DNA of 64,000 nt, taken from the NCBI GenBank assembly GCA_026874595.1, contig CM049322.1:45379340-45443339 (forward strand), given 5' to 3'. This document shows positions 54,731 through 64,000 of the stretch, one piece after another (position 1 is the stretch's first letter; every line of letters starts with the position of its first letter). This DNA is from Sipunculus nudus (Eukaryota; Annelida; Sipuncula; Golfingiida; Sipunculidae). Both the position numbers and the translations under genes were made by a program. The notes beneath the pieces are model-generated. The model searched no databases and had not been told where the DNA came from. It saw only the letters and a list, made by a program, of their open reading frames with translations.

Positions 54731-55032
54731 CAGAACGAGGAAGTGGTATAGGGAGAGTCAAGTCGATTTCCAATAATGAATCCTTTATTACCTAATTATT
54801 CCTGAACAAGCATGCGACACGGTCGATGATCATAGTAAATCTATACCTTGGGACCTGGCGGCGGGTTTCATATGGTGACAACGGGTTTCCTGCATGACAC
54901 TAACTGAGTATACCTACGACGTTATAGGGACTGAACTGTTGTATAAACTATATGTATGGGTCAGTGAACGTCAATACTACAACCGAGAAAACTAGACATA
55001 GGTTCCAACCTTGAAGAGTAAATACATATACC

Positions 55033-55073
<41 letters not shown>

Positions 55074-55745
55074 GTATAAATAGTAAAATATTCATCCTGC
55101 ATAAATAAATGAATGTATATGTATTTGTATGAATGTATTCCGTTTATATATATATTACACATTAATTTTATACTTTACATATATATGAATGTGTGTAAAT
55201 AAACACAATTCACTATTTATTCGTCTATTCCCGGATTGCCTTGTATATGGGGTGTTCATATATCATAAGCCAACCTAAAATACAACATTCGTTGCAGTCA
55301 CCGACTTTATTCAAAAATGCTGAATGCGTGCGCTATTTGGAACAGTTTGTGGAGAGTTCATGCCCTGTATAGATGTGAAAATAACGAAATACCCATTGAC
55401 GGAGTCAATACCTCACCATAACGTACACCCGGTCAAGGCACGCGACCCCAGGTGCACTTGAGCTAATTACCGGCCATAAAACCCAACGACCTAACACCCG
55501 CTTATCTTACTCCCACACCTCGGGCGCAATTACTTCACACCTCCAGCGGCATAGCGGACTATCGTAATCACTGGGAATAAATCAGCTAAAACTAGCAGGA
55601 AAAGTATAAATTTCTTACCGTTTTCGGTATCGCTCGAACCGCAGGAGATGTCGCTATCCGAATCTGCACCATGCAGCAAGGCATCATGGACCTCGGAGAC
55701 GGTAAACGTCTGTCGTCGCGGGTTGTCTTTCCGCTTCGGTGGCAT
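53864..55745 (-). pseudogene. piggyBac transposase, internally deleted
   Basis: Exon 1, 55745-55619, starts MPPKRKDNPRRQTF and is acidic. Exon 2 is 54441-53864. The junction is phase 1 and the product is 234 residues, against roughly 550-600 for full piggyBac proteins. Exon 2 begins with an acidic Ser-rich stretch, then the conserved N-terminal DDE_Tnp_1_7 part: TVFRHLVDD, ETNRFAQQYLE, EMLQFLGLLFLCGLVVKPS, AYWET. It then jumps directly to the C-terminal cysteine-rich zinc-binding domain: KRCLVCTRKKLRKESRYQC, GLCVYPCFEIYHT. The whole catalytic core with its DDD residues is absent, yet the frame stays open. It could at most bind DNA; catalysis is impossible. Confidence 0.85.
54512..54735. repeat. 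(TA)n and (GA)n tracts inside piggyBac
   Basis: TA run at 54512-54553 followed by GA units; a long (GA)n tract at about 54651-54730. These lie in the transposase intron. Confidence 0.9.
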
Positions 55746-56131
55746 CCTTCTTTCTAATTAGGCTGCTGACCACTAACTAACTAATTTTGCGTAAGGGATC
55801 CACGATGTGGTCTACAGAGTGTATTTCTACGCCATGTGGAACGATATGTGGTGAAAGGGACAAATAATCCCCTAAAACTATTACTTTCAACATCGCGCGA
55901 GATATCTCGTCATAGGCACTGGGGGGATCATTTATGATGACGAGATATCTCGTCATAGGCACTGAATGTGTTAAGAATAAATTATAATTATTTGTTAAAA
56001 AAAACACTGACTTCTTTGTACATTCCCCTAGACATTTCACGCTCTTTAGTGTTGTGGAATCTGATTTTTTTATCTCTGTAACAAAATTTATGCTCGCCAC
56101 GACTAGGTGATCTGTTGTAATTAAGTTCCGT

Positions 56132-56243
<112 letters not shown>

Positions 56244-57113
56244 GGGGGAGGCACCCCGTCTCTCCTTGACACGCCCCACTTCCCTGTACATTCACTTGTG
56301 TGAGGGTAACCGTTTACACTCTATCTTTCCATCCTGAGGTCACAACGCCAATCAAAATTTACTGGGGCTTGAAAACTGGCCTATGACGAGCTAACAATAA
56401 TTTGTGATTTATTGTCTCCGCCAGGGGGCTATGTGATATTTCCTGTGCGTGTGTGTGTGTGTGTTTGTGAGTCTGTTCACAACATAACTCACGCAGACAT
56501 GTACAGAATCTCATGAACTTCAACATTTTGAATAGATCGACGAACGTCTTCTGGGAATATTCATAAAAAAAATCACCTATGCACGGAAGAACCAGAGCAT
56601 ATATGCCGAATAAGTGAATGCAAACACGGTTTTGGGACCATCCCTCAATAGCAAACCTCCCTCACCCAACACGTTTTTTTTTTATTGAATAGTTTATGTC
56701 CAAGGTTTGGGTCCATCCATAACATAAATGTTATACCCAGTGTATATACATATGCGACTGAGCTGTGATGCTAGCTCTCTTATGAGCATTCGATCCGACA
56801 GACCATCAACACTTCTAGATCGCTGGTAACATCATTTTGGTATGCAAGGCCAGTATGGGCAGGCAGGCGTGCATCGGCAACGTTAAAAGTCGAATAACGC
56901 TTTTGGTTGGACCACGCCCAAGGCCTCGAATCATAGAAGGATATAGAATATACAAGGCACACTTACAGTCAGTAACATCGATGAACAATACTCCATTATC
57001 ATCGTATACATCATAAATTGTTCCATGCCATTCTTCTGTTACAGCGGTCATCTGTTCGATTGCATACCATCGACCAATACACTTTGAAAAGATAAAAAGG
57101 ACCAATACATGAT

Positions 57114-57140
57114 AATAATAATAATAATAATTATTATTAC

Positions 57141-57174
<34 letters not shown>

Positions 57175-57176
57175 AT
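57114..57176. repeat. (ATA)n/(ATT)n tract
   Basis: Trinucleotide run just upstream (minus strand) of the GRWYAIE exon of the broken paralogue. Confidence 0.85.
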
Positions 57177-57948
57177 TTATTTTATAAACTTATAACATAT
57201 TGTCATTGTGTTGGAGTCTATGGCAAGCAATGCTTAATGCCCTGTTTTGTATTATTATATTTTTTTTTGGTAAATTGAACATATAATAAATTTTGGTCAT
57301 TTGAACGTAGTCCTCTGAGTGAAAATTTATTTTAGAAATTCTACAACATAAATGGAAGAGATAAAGCTAATAACCAACTACAGCAATGATGTGCCAATTG
57401 AACGAATATATCGATGGTTGGTTGCCTTCTATCATAATTGACTGAATTGGTAAATATTTTTTTTCATAATCCCTTACAAAGAACTATGTATGCATATGCA
57501 AAGGAATCATATTAACCAGGAGAAATATTTTAATAATCTGCAGAAATAAAGGACAAACAGTTAAACTGAAGCTGGTGCAACGAAATATTGGAATCAGTTG
57601 GCCGTGCCTTTGACCTTTGACCTTTCAGTATGACATTCAAGTCAGAATAAACTTACTCGTTCAATAACTTAGGTATAAACCCACATATGTGCAACTATTT
57701 CATTGTAATATACAACGTATATAAAATATTTGATCAATAAACGATCATCGTCCGTATTTTGTTTCTTTAAATCACCGAACATGAATTCACAACCAACATC
57801 CCCAGTTAATTTGCACAAGTAATATGATAATTTTGACAGACGCTACATTTGTTCTATTCAGAACTATAGGCGCCTTTTTGTTTGTTTTTAAGTTTTGCAG
57901 AGTAATTTTTTTATATAATATCAATTAATGGAAAGAGTACCACGATTA

Positions 57949-57950
<2 letters not shown>

Positions 57951-58014
<64 letters not shown>
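57951..58014. repeat. (TA)n microsatellite next to a splice donor
   Basis: The TA run starts about 15 bp from the donor of exon 1 of the broken lipocalin paralogue. Confidence 0.9.
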
Positions 58015-58022
<8 letters not shown>

Positions 58023-58689
58023 TGTAAACTCCCCTGCCAAATGCAATATCATCTTTGAAAGGCTGGTCCTTGATAAGGCAACTATCATCTCCATGTACAA
58101 CTGTAGTCATGGCAACAAATAGTATAATTAGCATCATGGTGTTAATTATTTATACAACGGATTTTGAGGACATTTATGCTCTGCAGATGAATGCTGTCTC
58201 TCTTCTGAAGACACCCCGGGTCTGTCAGTATCTTACACTCTGTACCAATATACCCACAACTACTATTGTTGTACTTCGGTTATTTGCAGTTATGCATGAA
58301 TAGAAAGGTCACCGGCGCATGCATCACTATGAGAGGCGAGACGAAGGAGGCCACAAAGACCAACATATATATGCACGGGAACAGTAGGAGGGACGTGTTA
58401 GTGTTTCGCGAGTTTTCCATTTTCGCAACCTTGTCACCTACACACAGAGTTTAGCCATAATTTTATGAATAATCTATACCAAAAATTATGTCCGAAAAAA
58501 TATTATTAACAAAAAAATGCTGTTAATTGATGGTAGATAGTTGGAAAAATGACATAATTTAAAATAAGATTTTTGAATATATCCCATTTATCATTATTCA
58601 TAATTTCATGTATTTTTTTATTAAAATATTCCTTATTAGTAACTTGCCTTTGAAAATGGCACCTCTTATCCACTTAGGTTTATATTTCG

Positions 58690-58960
58690 CGTTAATTCTC
58701 TTTGGTGAATATCGCGATTCAACTACAAAAATACATTCAAAATATTATTTCACTGACATACGCATATAAAATTTTGTGTAACGGTATGTTTCCTGGATAC
58801 CTTATAGTGACCTCATTTATCACTCGGTCTGCTCATGCTTTGTTAGTCTTTGCTGAATTCTCCTTACTCAAGGTGATTTCAAATCTTCTCATAACATGTG
58901 GCGACCGTACTTTCTCCATAGCTGCGCCAAAAGTATGGAATAATCCTCCTTAATATCTTA
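58690..58960 (+). mobile_element. LINE 3' fragment (CR1/L2-like)
   Basis: The frame ending at 58952 reads CGDRTFSIAAPKVWNN, the same conserved C-terminal end as RAFCVAGPTLWNS at 9550. The upstream part is too decayed to align by eye. Confidence 0.55.
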
Positions 58961-59062
58961 GAAACTGTTCTTATCTCTCTACTATTTAAACTAAACTTTA
59001 AAATTCATAAAGATCTTAGAAACTATTCTTATTTCAATACTTTTTAAACTAAACTTAATTTT
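58955..59062. repeat. Two-copy tandem duplication
   Basis: CTTAGAAACTGTTCTTAT followed by TTTAAACTAAACTT recurs once, 55-60 bp later, with small changes. Confidence 0.75.
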
Positions 59063-59194
59063 TTTATGTCTTTATTATGTACCTTTGATAATTAATATTC
59101 TGTAATGCGCATTTCAGCAGTTTAACACTATAAAGTGCGTAGTATAAATGTTTATTAATAATTATAATGATAACCGTTGATACTATTAACATTT

Positions 59195-59400
59195 TTTCCG
59201 GGGTTCCCTGGTCTTTGGATTGAGAGCATGACTCAAAGCCGGGGGTTTGATTTCTGCTGAGGAGCGATGAGACTTTCAACGGTTGGCTCACAGATCCAGG
59301 TCGAGCGCTGCCCAGACTTAAAGGGAAGGCCGTGCCCCACTGTCGTGTTTCAGTGACCACCGAGTTCTCTATGTAAAATAACTTTGTAAAACAAACAAAA
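59195..59400 (+). mobile_element. tRNA-derived SINE
   Basis: TGGTCTTTGGATTGAGAGCA (A-box-like) is followed about 30 bp later by GGGGGTTTGATTTCTG (B-box-like, two differences from GGTTCGAATCC). This is the spacing and order of a tRNA head. An unrelated body of about 130 bp follows. Confidence 0.6.
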
Positions 59401-59879
59401 CGAAAGAGAAAAATAATACAATATAATGATGAATAGCTCACCCACACGCATACGCACGAGAACTTTTTAACGCCATGATAATGAACAGCTTTGTTATTGT
59501 TAAGAAGGAAAAAAGTGTGTCATATCAGCCAAAAAATCAGTATTCAGAAACAGAGTATTTTTTTATTACGGCAATACCTCGCAGACCTCGCATTTATCTT
59601 CCACCCATATACCATACACCCATATGCTACTAACATTATCCTGTCTGTGTGTCTTTTCCAGAAAAAAAAACACAGAAAATGGCAATGATAGTGGGCTAGT
59701 TTTGCTATTAGCGTCAGACGGTTGCTCTAACTTACAGAATACACATCAGTTAGGCCATTCCACTTACATACAGTAGAATTTCTGGCAGCATCACGTCACA
59801 GGTCTGTCGCACTAATCCCACCGCTCACCCCTCCCCCCCCCCCCCCCATTGCTGAATTTTACCTTGGCCCATTATCACA

Positions 59880-60310
59880 AATACATAATAATTGGTTAGG
59901 TACTTACCCTAGACGTCCCTGCAACGAAACCGAACGTTGGAAACTTAATATACAGCTTTCATAAAACTTATCTTCAATTCTACACACTTAACGCGATCAT
60001 AGGTGGCGCCACCTGTCTTATAAACAAAAAAAAACTTTCTAAGATGAATGGACATGCAAAAAGTTTTGTTTTTTTTTTCACTCAAAACAGACACATAGGT
60101 TTACGCCACGCAAAAATGACATCCACAAGCAGAAGTACAGGGTAGCCCACAAAATGTTTATCTCATCGAAAACAGGCATGTTCAATAAGTTGTACAGGAT
60201 AAGCCGCAATAGACAATGCAAAATATCAGGCTTAAACGTTAAACTTCCCTGAGACAAGTGCATGGGTTTATTCCAGGAGACTACAGGTGGCGCCACATGT
60301 CTTGTCAATT
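59880..60310. repeat. GTGGCGCCAC repeat pair
   Basis: AGGTGGCGCCACCTG at 60001-60015 and CAGGTGGCGCCACATG at 60284-60299 are about 285 bp apart in otherwise unremarkable AT-rich sequence. They resemble the units at 24279, 29356 and 48488. Confidence 0.55.
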
Positions 60311-62499
60311 TCTAATAATTCGCCTAAAATTAAATAAACCAGAACTATTTGAACAAACTTGAACGAGGACCTCCTTGGAATCAATACTGTTTAAAAATAA
60401 AGAATTTCTGCCAGCAGTTAAAGAGGATACGATTTTTTTTTGGTAGCCCTCACCTTAGCCATCAAACCTATTTATCAATAATGGACACAGTGACCCCGCT
60501 TACTTTTATAGAAAATAAACATATAAGGCGAGTTATTTGGTGCCTCAATGTTTTATTTATTTTGGGACACTTCTATATGATTAGACCAGTCTCTCACTCC
60601 AATGCTGAAATGTAACTCATAGTTAATAAGTAAATTTAGGACAATGCCCTGATGAACAGAACAAATGTGTATGTCAATTCATCAGTATACCAGTGTTTTC
60701 ATTTATTTGTACAAACAACGTATTGTATTTGCAGGGAATGCAGACTTATTCTAATTATGTAAAAACATATATACCGGGGATTTAAACGAATGTAGAAGTA
60801 GAATCCCTCTTTTCATATACAAAGCCGACCTGAAACCATGTGATCTTGCACAATAATAAAGATTCATTTCATTCCTTAAACAACTAACCACTTTCACGTC
60901 AAACATTACTCCGTACAAAAACGGAACAAGATATTTTGTCAATGCAGTGCTTTATTCAAACTGACCCGGTGAAGTTTACATGTGAGATAAAGCTCATTAC
61001 ATGATTCAATATGCTCTTCATCATTCTTTCCGACGTTATATATGCGGGCTGGTATAAAGAAACGAAAATAAGAAATGATTTTTCGAAAACAGAGAACTAC
61101 CACCGTGGTATTTTAAACGAGGAATTACAATGTACCCCATGTGTGACTTAATCCCCCCCCCCCGCCTGATTCATTCTGAATCAAGGGTGCAGAAAGAAAA
61201 TGTCCTTTTGCCAAATCATCGCCAGATCACGATGGTCTAGTTGGATGTGTGTGATGGGTCAGATGTTGTCTTCGGTATGGTTCACCCCAATGGTTACCGT
61301 TATATAGGAGGCGGATTCTACTGACATCTACAAACACAGAAATAATTTTGAAATGCAATTTAAAGCTTAACGTATGTCTAAAATTGGTCAAAATTTACTG
61401 TGTAAAACGGGTTATGTTAATAAATTATTTCTCCTAAGCATATGCAATCAGCTATTAATATCTAATGATAAAGTACTGTTATATCCCATCACAATGTGTG
61501 ACGAAGAACAAGGACAAAGCAAAACCGTCAGGAAAAATACATTTCGGTGATCAAGCTTAAGTAAGATTATTAGAGTTCACTGACATAATGTAAATGGCAA
61601 ATCTACATGAAGCAAATAAAGTTTATATATTATATATTCATATATATTAATAAATATAAGTGCGTGTCACTGTGAGTGTTAAGGCTTAACTGCAGTTATC
61701 GCACAGCAGCCTTAAGAGTTAGTGGGTTCATTAAACATCATAATTTAGAGCACGTACAAACGCACCGACTGTTAAATATTACTGGATTGAGCAATACACC
61801 AATACTTACAAGTGGATAAAACAATATCTCAATACACATATGCACATTCATACAGTAGCAAAAAAATAAATTGTTTTCTCCTTAATGCATACTCCTACAA
61901 AAGCCTATGTAGTAACAAACTAACCTTCCATCCACCAAACAATCGGCCATAGTATGTAAGTTTGATATGGAATTGAATCAATTAGATATTAATAGACCTT
62001 AACTCTATCTCCACGTAATTTCTCCTTATCTTTGGGCCTTATCGTTAAAAATTGACTCGGATATTCTCTTTATCGTTGCTGAAGGAGCGCCTAGGGCGGA
62101 AGTCATTGCTCCAGCACAATCTTTTCATTTTTTTACAGATTAGATGGCTATCATTAGGTTTGGTTTGATTGGAAGTTCAGAGTCTTTATACACGGAATGC
62201 GGCATGCAGAACGCGCGTCGTAAGGATCCACATGTGCCTGCATGGCAACTTGCATATTGTTTGCATTTTTGCTCCAGGATACCATGCAAAAACCGACAAA
62301 AACATGCACCAATAAATGCAGCGTCTGGTTTTGACGGATACGCATTCTGCATGTCGGGTCCGCGTTCCGTACATAGGGAAACCCAGCTTAAATTTCAACA
62401 TTAAACTCCATGACTGATTACATCTATGTAATAAAGTTTACCATTACAATTTTGAAATATAGGAATGTACTCATGACGTTTATAAATATAGGAGTATAT
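60311..62499. other. No gene recognised
   Basis: Only short random frames and a C run at about 61153-61162. A minus-strand segment at 61330-61210 has an acceptor-like TTTGTAG and an open frame (VSRIRLLYNGNHWG). It could be a last exon of the VWFD gene, but the phase leads to an early stop. Confidence 0.4.
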
Positions 62500-63885
62500 T
62501 TACTGGTAGTACTCCCACATTTTTGCAATATGGTCATCATCTAGTTGTCCCCAATTGTCATCGGCAGGACTGAAATTGAAAACGGAAAAATGTGAACTCT
62601 ATAAGGAATGAGAAAAGAGTCGGCTCAAGTTCAAATGATTCAACACATTTAAACTCCATATAAAATATGTTTCATGCGATTTTCAAATTTAAAATAACGT
62701 TTAATTAAACAAATCGTTTTATTTTTAAATATTAAACATGTTCTCATTCGTAAGTGTTATTTCCACATAAACCCTCCATTTTGTTGTAAAAACCGTGCGA
62801 AATGCAAATGTATAAGCAGGAACGACAATCCCAGCACACTTCAAAGTAAACATTCTTGATCCTGAAGGCCATCCATAGACGTCCAAATCTCCATTTTGTA
62901 TAGATGTTAACAAATGCATTTTGAAATGGTATGTTCTGAACCGTGACAAGCTGGATGTTCACAACAGTCTAAACAACAGAATAAATATTCCCATTTGATT
63001 CGTCACCTGGTTTTGTTTAGGATATTATTTCATACAAAGACCAAGAGGGAATTACTTTCTATTATGGTTATATTGAATATTGTAAAAAAACGTAAATTTA
63101 AAATAAAATACAATTTATCCGTGCATCACAGGCACCTAGCATTAATTGCGTGCTCTCATTATAAATACAGGTAACCTTTACAGAGTCTTATGTAACCATT
63201 ATCTACATTCCAATGATGAGCATCCGGTATGAAGGCAGGGTTCTGCCGTTTCAGGTCAGCTGACATCCGAAATGGCTGCATTTTGCACACAATTATATTT
63301 TTTATATGTTGATGACCCTGCATAAGTGACTTTATCGTAAACTGTGATGTTTGATAATTTTTTTCTTCTTGTTATAATCCCTGTACATTGGAAATGATCA
63401 ATTACATCTGGCTGAGCCACAAAAATGGATTTAATCAGCCTGAATGTCGGGAAATAGTAAATCATATTTCCGCTATACAAGATCAAATATATATTGTGCA
63501 ACTTATGTACAATTATTCGTTGTACCTTTGTGCTGATTGGTATAGTTGAAAAGTTTATGTTTGAAATTTGAAATATGTTTAATAAATATATGTAAAAAAT
63601 AACTGTTTCACTAAAACCACTTCATAAATATTTGTTATGAAATTACCATGATGAACCTTTCTGTACAATCTTCTTTGGCAAATGAGTAGTTCACATTATT
63701 ACAAATTATATCAACCCTCACAATGTATGACCGTAAGTTTGTTCCAGTTGGTTCTGTTAATATAAAAACTTTCACCAAACCATAGACATCTGCGGTCAAG
63801 TTATACATGCACGGGGGCCGAATTCTAATTCCTCTCTTGTCATATGTAAGTCCATCAGGGTCACGGCAATAGCGGCAATAACGTT
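62500..63885 (-). CDS. VWFD-domain protein, partial (5' end beyond window)
   Basis: Three minus-strand exons: 63885-63647 (phase 1 in, phase 0 out), 62968-62744 and 62569-62500. The first reads YCRYCRDPDGLTYDKRGIRI, PPCMYNLTADVYG and RSYIVRVDIICNN, matching the start of a von Willebrand factor D domain, with RDPDG where GDPH is usual. The second reads IKNVYFEVCWDCRS, then GFYNKMEGLCGNN, the typical VWFD end. The third reads PADDNWGQLDDDHIAKMWEY, as expected just after GLCGN. Problem: the second exon has no in-frame GT donor after GLCGNN and runs into TGA at 62744-62746, while the third exon needs a phase-2 join. The gene is thus either damaged or uses an unseen arrangement. The domain usually mediates protein multimerisation outside the cell. 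Confidence 0.65.
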
Positions 63886-64000
63886 CTGCAAAATTAGGGA
63901 TATTGTTGATTTTAGGTAAAAAATGAAAATCAGACGAAATACAAAAGCAAGCACTGACACATTAAAGGCAGTTGTATTTATGGTTGACATATGTTGCACA
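63886..64000. other. Intron of the VWFD gene at window edge
   Basis: Non-coding sequence upstream of the acceptor at 63886-63887; the gene continues to the right of the window. Confidence 0.5.

Larger units (their letters stand above)
53118..55970 (-). mobile_element. piggyBac-like transposon with TTAA duplications
   Basis: Terminal repeats CACATTCACTGCC (left) and GGCACTGAATGTG (right) are inverted copies with one mismatch. They are flanked by TTAA at 53114-53117 and 55971-55974, the diagnostic piggyBac target site. Near the right end, GACGAGATATCTCGTCATAG occurs twice (about 55900-55960). The element is 2853 bp and carries a two-exon transposase remnant on the minus strand plus (TA)n and (GA)n tracts. 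Confidence 0.9.

Noticed and set aside
59064-59447. 127-residue minus-strand frame
   Set aside because: It is the antisense of a tRNA-derived SINE on the plus strand.
62140-62404. Four overlapping frames on both strands
   Set aside because: GC-richer patch with chance open frames; mutually overlapping, no motif, no splice context.

Overview
The window is animal nuclear DNA. It is AT-rich and dense in (TA)n, (GA)n and (ATT)n tracts. Genes are split into short exons bounded by GT/AG, mostly in phase 1, and introns are full of transposon debris. The domain mix (C-type lectin domains, a PAN/apple domain, lipocalin-like exons, a VWFD domain, a C2H2 array, piggyBac, CR1/L2-type LINEs and tRNA-like SINEs) fits a lophotrochozoan, most likely a mollusc and perhaps a bivalve. 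That assignment is inference. All gene models were built by hand from splice signals, reading phase and comparison of paralogues inside the window; no search was run.

Layout. (1) 1-9.3 kb: mostly non-coding, then the 3' part of a plus-strand membrane receptor with repeated C-type lectin-like domains (4999-9291), followed by a LINE 3' end. (2) 9.8-18 kb: non-coding, then a compact five-exon plus-strand gene (15268-17917) for a secreted PAN/apple plus C-type lectin protein with a complete EPN/WND sugar-binding site. (3) 18-26.8 kb: a degraded CR1/L2-like reverse transcriptase, a diverged array of units of about 330 bp, and two adjacent copies of a MITE. (4) 26.8-58.1 kb: a minus-strand cluster of lipocalin-like genes. 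One copy looks intact (41826 down to 33081). It is flanked by two broken paralogues, one downstream (29774 to 26865) and one upstream (58137 to 42495). The long introns of the upstream copy hold an inverted repeat, a decayed zinc-finger array, and an LTR that was itself hit by a piggyBac element. (5) 58-64 kb: LINE and SINE fragments, GTGGCGCCAC-containing repeats, and minus-strand exons of a VWFD protein that runs off the right edge.

The recognisable genes would be extracellular or cell-surface recognition proteins: a lectin receptor, a soluble lectin, a lipocalin-like protein with a possible GPI tail, and a VWFD protein. The most unusual candidate is the intact lipocalin-like gene. It appears to encode one and a half to two lipocalin-like modules followed by a run of 17- and 18-nt microexons. 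Skipping the 17-nt exon leaves a GPI-type hydrophobic tail open; including it shifts the frame to a short soluble end. The second notable item is the nested insertion series: (TA)n, then an LTR, then an internally deleted piggyBac with perfect TTAA duplications, all inside one intron of a dying gene.
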